DNA of 64,000 nt from Leucosporidium creatinivorum (Eukaryota > Basidiomycota > Microbotryomycetes > Leucosporidiales > Leucosporidiaceae), in contig BCKL01000035.1 in NCBI GenBank assembly GCA_001600635.1, positions 10,589 to 74,588 on the forward strand, in the 5' to 3' direction. Below are positions 12,477-22,084 of this stretch, piece by piece (position 1 is the stretch's first letter; each line of letters starts with the position of its first letter). Position numbers and translations under genes: made by a program. The notes beneath the pieces are model-generated. The model saw only the letters and a program-made list of their open reading frames with translations. It did not search any database and was not told where the DNA came from.

Positions 12477-13321
12477 AGGTTTGAGAGAGAGATGAGGAAG
12501 AGGAGGAGGGAGGAGAGGAAGGACAAGGGGTTGTTGTAGCTGCTTGATGAGGGTCTGGAAAGGACTTGATTTGCTTTAGGGGGAGAGGAGGGAGGAGAAG
12601 AAGGGGAGAGGATTTGCTGCCTCTCGAAGACACGTACGAGAGGCAGCAGGTTCTAGGATTCAGTAGAGTCGGAGATGTTGGAGCCGGTGAGCCTCTCTTC
12701 CCAAACGCCACACGCCGGCTCTGTCCTGCTACAGAAGCCAATGCAGCGCAGAGAGGATGTTAGTCCTAGCATACCTCACGTGCTGCAGAAGCTATCTGGC
12801 CCGGGGGATGGAAGGAAGTGGGAAGTCGGAGGGAGGGGGTCCGGACACAGGACAAGTGCCCTGACCATAGCCTCACTCAGATGGGATAAATGGTGCGCAA
12901 CAGCAACAGCCACCTCACAGGTAAGCAGACCCATCTGAAACAACTGCAGGAGCTGACAAGCCAAGGCCAACTCTCAGTACAGTGCTTGGCCTGCTCTTGC
13001 AAAGGCTTCATAGTGAGTACTCCAGAGCAAACAGAGTATTTTGAGTCTACATTGACCTGGTGCAAGTAGTCAGAAACCCTTGAACTGCTATGCAGAGAGG
13101 TCTATAATTGCTTGAAGCTGCTCGGCGCAGACGGCATCGCCGAGGTCGGCTCTCAGAGCCTTGCTGAGCGGGCGACAGTGCAGAGCAATGTTCCTAGGTA
13201 ATGTCAGACGCCTTTTTTTCTAGCTGCACCTGATTATACTGCCGCAGCAGGTCCGTGCACGGGCCGAGCGACGTCAACAGCACCGACCCCTTTACTCGTC
13301 TCCCTCCGACAACATCAAAGC
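12477..13321. other. Intergenic, no gene seen
   Basis: About 845 bp upstream of the SLM1-like gene. It starts with a purine-rich (G/A) tract on plus to about 12600 and continues with the same less GC-rich composition as 10.2-11.4 kb. No coding exon, RNA gene or repeat is evident. Confidence 0.5.
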
Positions 13322-15836
13322 ATGACCAGCTCGCTGCAGCGTAGCTCGTCCAAGCGAGCACCACCTCTGGCAGCTACCTCTGGCACTGCTCCTGGACCCG
13401 GTAGGTCTCTACAGCAGCCCTCCGAGGCGAAGAGCTGACCTCTCGCGCGTCATCTCACTCGAACAGCTCCGACCGACCCTGCGCCTCAAGAAGGATCTCG
13501 TCCTTCGGATGTACTCATCAACAGGCTCAACGAGCTCAAGCGCATCACCAAGAGTCTCGCCGCCTCCTTCGAACAGCTCGCCGCTTCTCACCACCAGCAC
13601 GGCAAATCACTCCTTGCTCTCTCCTCCAGCGAGGTCATTCAGTCGCCCTTCCCCGAGTCGTCGCTCTTCCTGCCGACTCCCGTGCCGCCTGGACAGACGG
13701 GAGGATGGGCCGACTTGCTCGTGCAGATTAGAGAGCAGACGCGCTTGAGCGGCGAGGAGCATCAAGCGTTGGCCAAGACGGTGCAGGACAATGTCGTCTC
13801 GCTTTTGAAGAACTTGGTGAGTACTTGAAGCTACCCTGTCAATGAAGGAAAGAGGCCGAGCCTTCGAAAGCTGACCTCGGCGCTGGTCCTCTCTCGGCGT
13901 TGGATTGCAGAGGCTCGCCGTCAAGTCGCACATCTCGGAGCTCGACAAGGCGGTCAACTCGCTCGTCGATGAGGTCGTCAAGGAGCGCGAGACGTCCGTG
14001 CAAGCCCTCACCCACCTCTCGACCGCCATCGCCCACCAAGAGTCGACTCCGCTCTCGCTCCCGCCGCAAGAGGACCCTCTTGTTGTGCACTACACCGCTC
14101 GCTCGCAGATACGCCATCAAGTTGCCAAGGAGAACGAAGCCCTGAGGACGACGCTCCTCTGGCAGGACAAGACCAAGTCGTTCGAGGCCTAGCTGTTGGA
14201 GTCGATTCGCTTCTGCTGGACGACGTGGGAGACTGAGCAGTGAGTTCGGGGTAGGAGAGATTAGAATTATAGCGCGTAGAGAGCTGATCATGCGCTCGAT
14301 TCTCCCACAACAGCGCCAACCTCCTCACCAGCGCCCAGACTCGCTCGGCCGACCTCGCTACTCGCGTCAACGCGGTGCAGCTCGACGTGAGTGCTCTCTC
14401 CGTTCACCTCTATCTCACGAGCGAGTCCAGAGAGCGAACTGAGCTCACCTACTATATCACAGGCCGAGTGGGCCCACTTCCAACGCCTCAACCTCCTCAT
14501 CCCCGCCGACACGCCGACTCGCAGCTTGGACAAGATCGAGTTCCCTCACCGCGAGCATGCCTCGACCGTGCCAATCAAGAGCGGACTCTTACAAAGGAAT
14601 AAGCGCTATGTTAAGAACTACAAGGAGGGTGAGTAGCATGCCTGGCCTCCCGGCTTCGGCGCCGAGCTGACTGCTGACCCTTACCGAATAGCCTTCTTCG
14701 TTCTCTCCCCCGCCGGCTACCTCCACGAGTACCGCTCGAGCGACACCCCTCTCGACACTCCCTACCTCTCGCTCATGCTGCCCCACTGCACCCTCGGTCC
14801 CATGCCTCCCGCGAGCGGCAGCAAGGAAGGCAAGTTCAAGTTCGTCATCGAAGGCAGGCAGAGCGGCTCGACGGGCACGTTGCTCGGTACGATCAAGAAG
14901 CAGCACAAGGAGCTCAGCAGGACTTACTCGGCGCGCAGCTGGGAGGAGCTTCATAGCTGGTGGATCGAGATTGAGAAGGTGAGTTGATCGCCGAGATACG
15001 ACTGGGGGGATCCTTCAGCGTCATACGACTGGTCGCTGACCACTCATCCACTCATAGTTCACCAAAGGATCGGCGAGTGCTGGAGCCGTACCTCTCGAAC
15101 AGCGTCAAGGCGCGGGACCGACCGCGGTTCAGCGCGCTGGTCTTCCTCCTGCCCAAGTCGCCGCCGTCACCCATCACGACGGAGCGTCGTCGAGCGATGA
15201 CGAAATGAATGGGAGCAGCGACGAGGAGGATGTCGGCGCTGCTGCGGGTCTCGGAGCGGGGGAGAAGGAGGCTGGCGAGGTGAAGGTGAGTCGCTTTGCT
15301 TATCCCTTCGGCGCCGCCATCGCCGACGCACGAGCCGGGCTGACTTCAGCTCTTCGCCGCAGCCTGGATACACCGAGACGCCTGGGGTCACTTCTGGAGC
15401 TGCTCGCGATCTCAAAGTCAAGACTGGTGCCGGTGGCCAAGCAGGCGCTCCCATCGCCGAAGTGAGCTTCGTGCCCCTTCCATTCTTACGTTCTGTAAAC
15501 ATGCAGCATGAAAGCAGCAAGCTGATGCCTGTCGCTTACTCGCAGACCCCCACCACCACCTCGAAGCACCAAATCAGCGACCGCGCCCTCGCCTCGAGCC
15601 CCACCGAGGCCGTCTCACCTACCAAGCCTGTCGCCGCTCCTCACAACCCGCCTCAGCACACCAAGGAAGCGACGTCGACCACCATCGGATCTCCCCAGAC
15701 CCAAGAACGTGCTGCTTCTGTCCTCGTCGACTCTACCGCTCCCTCGGCCCTTCCTCCTCAGCAGCCGCCTGCCATCGCGACTCACCCGCCGAAGAAGAAG
15801 CGCTCTTCGTGGCTGCCGTTCTCGAAGAAGGGTTGA
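13322..15836 (+). CDS. SLM1: SLM1/SLM2-like BAR and PH domain protein, with an in-frame TAG
   Basis: Slm proteins bind PI(4,5)P2 at eisosomes and activate TORC2. Seen: an N-terminal Ser/Pro tail, helical BAR-like segments (INRLNELKRITKSLAASFEQ, WADLLVQIREQTRLSG, HISELDKAVNSLVDEVVKE), then the PH domain: IKSGLLQRNKRYVKNYKE, AFFVLSPAGYLHEYRSSD, TPYLSLMLPHCTLGP, FKFVIEGRQSG, and RSWEELHSWWIEIEK. A Ser/Pro/Thr-rich tail ends in KKKRSSWLPFSKKG. About eight introns; the ATG at 13322 gives MTSSLQRSSSKRAPP. Within the exon beginning about 13911, the frame reads TKSFEA, then TAG at 14190-14192, then LLESIRFCWTTWETE, continuing to a normal GTGAGT site at 14240. All later exons stay in frame and conserve the PH domain, so this is a single nonsense codon in an otherwise healthy gene. 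It could be a recent mutation, a sequencing error or read-through. It lies between BAR helices; no intron I can draw removes it. Confidence 0.82.
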
Positions 15837-16063
15837 GGTTTCGATAGGACTGTAGCTTGGGATTCTCGTCCTGAATAGCAGTGCTCAGAGGCCGCAAGAG
15901 GATCTTGAGAGCGCTCGGCGAAGACATGCGAGCGTTCATCCGTCTCCCGCGGTCTCGTTCTGCAGCGCAAGCTCGTCCATGGAGCTGAGACTACACCATA
16001 CGCACTCGTAGTCGTTACTCCTGCTTCCACTTTGATCTCTACAGCTACGCAAGATCCCCTCCC

Positions 16064-17085
16064 TCAACCACGCTTGACGAACGGAGCGCCGAAACCCGAC
16101 AGCAACGCCCTCGCCTGATCCTGCGCACCCCTACCCCTCGCACTAGTGACGCAGAAGATGTTCATACCGAACGTCTTGGGGTACTGGTCGAGGTTGATCT
16201 CGATTTGGGGGAAGAGGCCCATTGCCTCGGGGGGAAGTCCAAAGGAGACGACGCCGGAGGTCGAGGAAGGGGATTGGCGAGGGTGGGATGCTGGGGGAAG
16301 GGGAATACCGCTGAAGGTCTTGAGCCTAGGGAGGACAAAGTCGACCAGAGTCTCGAGGAACGAGTACATGTTCTCGCCCCTCAGCTCGACTTTCACTCCC
16401 GTCGGCGCTCCCGCACGGACCTTGAACGACGCCGACTTCTTGGCGGACCTAGTGATAACCAATCCCTTGCCCGAGCCGGGTCCGTAAGGCCCTGGGTGAC
16501 GGCTCTGAGGGACTTCGCCGGTGATGGCTTGGTAGGCCATGAGGAGGGGGAGGAGGTTGCTCTTTGCCGAGAGGGCCGAGGTGGTCATCGTTTCCACTAC
16601 GATGGTTTCGAGGATGGGAAGGGATTCGGGCGAGGTGTAGGAAGGGTTGGGAACGAGGTAGCGGTTTCCTTTTGGGCGAGGAGGGGGGCGGTTGAGGGCG
16701 TAAGGGTTCTCGGGAGACCACATGGGCGAGCGGGATTGAGGATTAGGGAGAGCATCGGCGTTGGTGTGGGTCGCATGCGAGTACAGCGAGTAGAGAAGGT
16801 CGTGCGAGAGGGTTTGGTCGTAGTGGTCCCGCAGGCGGCTCCGAGACGTCGGGCCGGGCGTGATTGTCCTGTAGGAGAAGCAGAGGTGAGTTTCGAATGT
16901 ACTTGGATCGACGCTGCTCGCCTGCAGCGTTTGCTGGACTATAGCGAGGCGACGTACCGGTGGAAATCGGCGGGTGAAGAAGCTGCTGCAGAGCTCGAGA
17001 TGGGGCGAGAGATGACGGTAGGGATAGTCCTAGCAGCTGCTGGCCGTGTAGCAGCTACTCGTCCGAGTGTTCCGACGCGCTTCAT
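16064..17085 (-). CDS. MRPL7: Mitochondrial large-subunit ribosomal protein uL5m
   Basis: The mitochondrial counterpart of bacterial L5, which contacts 5S-like/central protuberance structures of the large subunit. Exon 1 (ATG at 17085, MKRVGTLGRVAATRPAAART) is Arg/Ala/Ser-rich and lacks acidic residues, as expected of a mitochondrial presequence. A GTACGT...CCTACAG intron then joins FHR to TITPGPTSRSRLRDHYDQTL. The single large second exon holds the L5 core: PILETIVVETMTTSAL, LLPLLMAYQAITGEVPQ, VKVELRGENMYSFLETLVDF, LPRLKTFSGIPLPP and the C-terminal GLFPQIEINLDQYPKTFGMN. The tail RALLSGFGAPFVKRG ends in TAA/TGA at 16064. Length is about 300 residues, usual for fungal Mrpl7. Confidence 0.9.
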
Positions 17086-18024
17086 AGTGACGAGATGAAT
17101 GTGGAAGGAGCCAGAGAAGCGCGTTTCGACTTGGGCGACGAAAAGGACGCGGATTGAAGTTGAGGACACTTAAGGACAATGGGAGCTGTAGCCCTGCAAT
17201 CCTGGCGTATGGGCTCAGAATAATAGCCAAGTGATTATTGCATTTCCTTAGCCTCTCCTCTCGCTCTTCTCGCTGCTCAAAGATTGACCGAGCTGGCAAC
17301 GCCGAATGATAGACTTTGCACTGAACGAGGTCGTAGAGCTGCTGTTCGCTGACTTAGGTGTACGAATAAGCGATTCGAGAGCGGCACTGCAAGATAGAAC
17401 CGAAGGATGCTGCTCTGCGGGAGCTAAACCGCCAGCGCCGAGTTCAAGTCCGAGACGGCTTCTGCCGTTCTGCATGACTGGTGTCCAGTCGTCTCAAAGG
17501 AATTCGTTCAGTAACAGGTGTTGATCATGCATCTGGGATGGGTACAAGCTGCGAGGAAGCTCACAAGCCGCACCGAGCGAGTGGTTCGGCGATGGCCGCG
17601 TTCCACGCTGACAGGCTGGTGGAGCATCAACCTCTTCGCGATACGTCGATCGGATGGAACTAAACATTGATACAGAACGTTCAGATGAGCTCGAACGGGT
17701 CTGGGAGGCTGTAGAACGAGCGCGAGAGGGGAAGAGGAGGGGCAGAATCGCCTGTTTCGACTCACCAGCGCCAACTCTGCGATTCCAGCAGNACCCGATC
17801 CAAGCACACGAGCAGCTCCAGAGTCCTTGCCTCCTGCGGGTGGTGGTGACATGATGAGAGACGAGAGTAGTTGAGGGAGAAGGAGAAGGAGAGCTTCAAA
17901 AGGGCTGGTCCGAGCACTCGGGAAGATAGTCGGTTTTGCTGCTCTCGCGCAGAGCAGCTATGAAGGGTGACGAAACAATTCCACTGCTATCCCAAGTCTA
18001 CAATATTCCCGTTGTCTATAGAGT
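17086..18024. other. Intergenic between uL5m and GGC1, holding the GGC1 5' stub
   Basis: About 940 bp. The only feature is the duplicated stub at 17625-17894, described separately. The rest shows no gene. Confidence 0.55.
17625..17894 (-). repeat. Duplicated 5' stub of GGC1 (exon 1, intron 1, part of exon 2)
   Basis: This segment is almost identical to 19349-19620, the 5' end of GGC1, over about 270 bp, including the 5' UTR, the ATG, exon 1 (MSPPPAGGKDSGAARVLGSG), the whole first intron and the first codons of exon 2. The match then breaks: GCGATACGTCGATC here against GCGATCGTATCGATC in the gene, so exon 2 reads FHPIDVSRRG and stops. The remaining exons are absent. It is a gene fragment, not a working gene. 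It has one N (17792) exactly inside the duplicated part, so the stub could also be an assembly artefact. Confidence 0.85.
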
Positions 18025-19577
18025 TTACACGAACCTGCGAAAGCGAGGGTCAGTATTCGGGTCGTGTGAGCTTGCAGACGTCTGGAAGACTCACTTAGAG
18101 AACCAAGGAATGAGGGTCTGAGCAAGAGTGAAGGAGAAAATGAGCTTGGGGCCGACGACACTGCAAGGTTGCGAGGTAGGAGAAGATGAAGGTCAGCGCC
18201 GAACTTCAAGTCCGAGAAGCTCGCTCTACTCACAGGACCTTGGGGGTGAGTCCCTTGAAGAAGGCTCCGGCGCCCTCGTTCTTGATGAGGTCACGGACGA
18301 CGGTCATTCCTCCGACCTTGGACTCGAAGTTTTGGTTTTGAATGCGGGTCTGATTGAAGGGGACGGAGGTCAGCGAGCGGTTCGGCGTTCGATGGGAGCG
18401 GCTGAGCCCACCTTGATCACGTCAAGAGGCTGCGAGATGGCAATGGAAGAAACCTGTGAAACGGAGAGGGTCAGCCGGAGCCTCTGGGGGCGGGCAGAGG
18501 ATCACTCACCGAACCAGCGATGGAAGCGACAAAGTTCTGGAACCAAGTGGCCGAGCGGTAGTCCTCGAGGCCAAAGACGTACTCCTTGGTGAAGGCAGAT
18601 CCTCCAAAGAGCTATGAAATAGCTGCAATTAGCCTCAGGAGCTCTCGACACGAGCTCGGCGCGAGACATACGGCGAAAGATCCGGGAGCGTTACGAGCAG
18701 CAGTCCACGAGGCTCCACGGTACAGTCCGAAACCCTCATCACGGATGATCTGGAGGAATCCACGCGAGCGGAATGCCTCGGGGTTGGTCCTGCAGGTAGT
18801 AATTGGGTTAACTCGGTTCGGCGACTGCTTTCAGCGAGCCTATACTCACTGACGCTTGATCTTGAGGACATCAAGGGGAAGGAGGACAATCTCTCCGATA
18901 CCAGTGAGACTGCGATATGAATGGATCAGCATGGATCTCGTTACTTGGCTCGATAGCAAGGCCTCTCGGGCGAAACTCACCTTCCAGCCGTCGCCGACAT
19001 GACCGCCTTGCTGTTCTTGTCGCCAAAGATTGAGTTGAACTGGCGTCCATAGTTCTTGGAGATGACATCGTTGAAGTACGGCTGTCCACCGAACCTGTAA
19101 CAGGGAGATTAGCACCTCGGAGGTGATTCGGCGACTCGGTCCCCTCACTTGTAGACGCGCTGGAGGATCTTGTAGCCCGCAGCGTAGCCGAGTCCAGGGA
19201 ACAGGGAGAGAAACTTCTGTCCAGCAGGAGCCTTGGCGTGTTCACGGAAGATGACCTCGGCGTAGGGGACCTGCAGGGGGGGCAGGATGAGCTCCGCGAC
19301 TCGCTACGAAGCGCCGTACGGTCAACTTACGCCTACTGCCTTGTTGGACATCAACCTCTTCGCGATCGTATCGATCGGATGGAACTAAACATTGATACAG
19401 AACGTTCAGATGAGCTCGAACGGGTCTGGGAGGCTGTAGAACGAGCGCGAGAGGGGAAGAGGAGGGGCAGAATCGCCTGTTTCGACTCACCAGCGCCAAC
19501 TCTGCGATTCCAGCAGTACCCGATCCAAGCACACGAGCAGCTCCAGAGTCCTTGCCTCCTGCGGGTGGTGGTGACAT
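18025..19577 (-). CDS. GGC1: Mitochondrial GTP/GDP carrier (Ggc1/Yhm1)
   Basis: A mitochondrial carrier family protein that exchanges matrix GDP for cytosolic GTP, needed for mitochondrial GTP and iron balance. It is encoded in about ten small exons that splice to: MSPPPAGGKDSGAARVLGSG, AGIAELALFHPIDTIAKRLMS (first signature PxDxxxxR/K), FPGLGYAAGYKILQRVYKFG, GIGEIVLLPLDVLKIKRQTN (second), LYRGASWTAARNAPGSFALF, ISQPLDVIKTRIQNQNFES (third), and GAFFKGLTPKVLVVGPKLIF. The WTAARNAPGSFALFGG and VLLPLDVLKIKRQTNPE blocks are specific to Ggc1 among carriers. Start: ATG at 19577. Stop: TAA at 18027-18025 after a last intron that joins PWFSK to FV; without that intron the protein would end at a TGA two residues earlier. 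Length is about 300 residues, normal. Confidence 0.93.
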
Positions 19578-19620
19578 GATGAGAGACGAGAGTAGTTGAA
19601 GGAAAAGGAGAGGGAGAGCT
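19349..19620 (-). repeat. Source copy of the duplicated GGC1 5' segment
   Basis: Exon 1, intron 1 and part of exon 2 of GGC1; it matches 17625-17894 nearly base for base in the same orientation. Similarity fades at about 19620 on the upstream side and just inside exon 2 on the other. Confidence 0.85.
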
Positions 19621-19998
19621 CAACAATCCTCTGCGCGTTTTCTCGTGAAGGCGCAAGTGGCCGGGCGCAGCCGTATCTCGTCCGACTTCAACAACTCATT
19701 ATGTAGGGTCGTAGGATATGGTCTAGATAGTCAAACAATGAATTGGTGCAGCGGAAAATGCCCATCGCCGAATCGCCGAAAATTCGCTACTTTGAGAGAC
19801 GAAGCTGAGGGCCTGTAGAAGGCTTTGTAGGGCTGCAGAAGCGACCAGAGGCGAGCGAGACAGACTCGAAAAGTCAATCCGTGACCGATCTGCCGTCGAA
19901 CAGCCACCCTCGCCCTCTCGCAACTCTCGGCGTACTCCATCTCTCAATCGCGAGTCAAGGGGTCGCGATAAAAATCTCCGACTTGCACCACACACTCT
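19621..19998. other. Intergenic, no gene seen
   Basis: About 380 bp between the GGC1 promoter side and the NCS6 3' end. It contains CATCGCCGAATCGCCGAAAA at 19763-19782, a variant of the CATCGCCGA element noted upstream of other genes. Nothing else. Confidence 0.5.
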
Positions 19999-21816
19999 CT
20001 ACACCGCCAGCTTCTCCATCGCGCCCGAGCCATTGGCCTCGCCTACCAGCTTCTCCTTTGCCGGCTCGGCGCCGAGCTCGACCTTGGCCACGCCCTTGTT
20101 GAGGCTGTCCAGGAGCATGCACGCCTGGCAGAGCGGTTGCGAGGACAGCGAGTTGCAACGTGTGCATTTCTCTGTGAGCGATAGAGATGGTCAGCGAAGG
20201 CAGAAGCCGAGGTAGCGAAGACCGTACGTTGAGCATTCCGTGGTGCGCGAGTGTAGCCCTTCTTCTCGCTCGTAGGACCGGGATCGCCGCCTGCTCGTCG
20301 TCCGAGAAGCTTGATGGAGGAGGCCATCGCTTCTCCAGAGTAGATCTTGAGCGGGATGAGAAGATCAGCCAGCGAAAGGCCGAAGAAGGCTGAAAGAGAC
20401 ACACGATATCGACGATAGCACTAGGCCGAACGCTCTCGAGATCCTTGACGAGTGCTCGTGCGTGGCCGCGGTAAGCAGTGGGGCTGTAGATGCATTCGGT
20501 CGAGTGATAGTCGAGCTTCTGCTCGGCGGGGGGCATTGGTGTCAGCTTGGGTTCTCAGAACGCGATGAGAGGGGCAGACACACCTTGAAGTAAGCATACA
20601 TGACAATCTCCTTCTCGTAGGTGTACTTGAACGGCTTGCTCCGCTTAATCGTCCGCGGTAGGAGGCCCTCGAGAGTCTTGGCGTCCTCGGGGTCGTCCAG
20701 CTCTGGTGGTAGATCGCCGCCGGTGGTGATGGCAGTACAGCGCTCGAGTCGGGCGATGTCTCCTCGTAGGACTGCGAACAGGAAGATCAGCTCTGAAGTC
20801 GAGAAAACGAAGCTCGGCGATCAGGAGGGACCAACCGTTCATTAAGACTGTCTCTGCTACGTCGTCGGCGTTGTGACCGGTAACAACATGATCCACCGTG
20901 AGTAAGTGAGCACCTCGGTCGAGCGCTTGCCGCCTGAAGACTCCGCAATAGGTGCCTACGAAGCGAAGGCGATGGTCAGCGAAGGCTCGCATGCGGGCGT
21001 GAAAGGCGTATCGAAGCCGAACGACTCACAGTTGCCCTTCTTGCCAATCTCTCCCACAACCTTGTCCATTGTCCAGCCTCCGTACAGCTCGTGATACGAC
21101 AAGATCGTGAGCGGCAGTTCGTACTGAACGGCGTTGCGCTTGACGGTCTGTGAGCAACAAAGAGTGAGCGATAGGCCTCGGTATCGTATCCAAGGGGATA
21201 TACGCACGTCTAGAGAAGCATCTCGGTACCCGCTGATGCCCTCGTCGATGGAGAGCAAGCACAAGTCGAGGCCGTAGCCGTAGCGGTCGTTCAGCAAGGT
21301 CATGATGTGTGCCAGGACGGTCGAATCTGTAAGATACGAGTTCGGAATGATTAGCCGTGAGCTCGAGGACTCGACTTGACTGCAGCAGATCAGCCACTAC
21401 CCGCTGCGAAGGCATGAAGCGAATGCGACGGCCGAATGTCCGAGCAGGGCCTTCCGCCGAGGTGCAGAAGCAGCGACGGCTCCCAAGAAGCTCATCCAAG
21501 CCCCTCCGATCCGCCCGTACATCCCAACAGCCCACAGAACCCTCCTGCCACTCCCCATCAAAAGCGAGGGCACAAACTCACCTTTGCCTCCGCTGGCGCC
21601 GATGGCCACCTTCTCCCCCCTCCTGAACAGCTCCTTACGCTTCCCTTTGCCATCTGCGCTGCTCCCCTCCGCCTGGCCGAAGCCCATGATGGTGTTGTGG
21701 ATCTCCGTCTCAAAGACGTCGAAGAAGCACTGCTTGCAGACGGGTTGTAGGGTCTTGGGACGCCGTAGGATCGCTCGTGCTGGGTTGTCGGCTGGACACA
21801 GAGCGCAAGGGGCCAT
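19999..21816 (-). CDS. NCS6: Cytoplasmic tRNA 2-thiolation protein Ncs6/Ctu1
   Basis: With Ncs2 and the Urm1 relay, this enzyme adenylates and thiolates U34 of tRNA Lys, Glu and Gln. Seen: an N-terminal zinc finger ([13 protein letters not shown], then [11 protein letters not shown]), the PP-loop SGGKDST (the intron falls right after SGGK), [65 protein letters not shown] (conserved catalytic Cys pair), [16 protein letters not shown] and a C-terminal zinc motif [17 protein letters not shown]. About eight short introns. Start: ATG at 21816, directly before the finger (MAPCALCP). Stop: TAG at 20001-19999 after MEKLAV. Length is about 380 residues, normal for Ctu1. Divergent from CWH43. Confidence 0.94.
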
Positions 21817-22084
21817 TTTTGAGGGAACGGGGTGAGAGTGCGGAGCTAGAGCAGCGAAAGGCGCGAGCCGCTGAAGGGGACCAGAGGGGCTTTTCGGATC
21901 GGACTCAGCGAGTGAGCCCTGCAAAGCTACAGGGTGTTCAAAACCGTTGTGCTAGTCTTCTGTGGCTCCCGTACAGCCATCCAACGCCGCGCCTTTCCTC
22001 CTCTCGGCAGCAAAGGTGGGGAGGCTGAGCTCGGCGTTCTCAGCTTGCGTTCCGCCCTCACCGGTCTGTATCTCAATCCACGAC
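21817..22084. promoter_or_regulatory. Divergent promoter region of NCS6 and CWH43
   Basis: About 270 bp between two outward-facing starts. The plus side carries pyrimidine-rich stretches and a CTACAG at about 21935 and 21976, possible splice acceptors of a 5' UTR exon of CWH43. No TATA box is clear. Confidence 0.4.

Noticed and set aside
10153-13321. RIP-like mutation as the cause of the lower GC
   Set aside because: The region is only moderately less GC-rich, without obvious runs of TpA excess, and it holds an open spliced gene. Needs a RIP index, which I cannot compute.
16205-17098. Plus-strand 297-codon frame over uL5m
   Set aside because: Antisense shadow of a well-recognised ribosomal protein; no domain and no splice logic.
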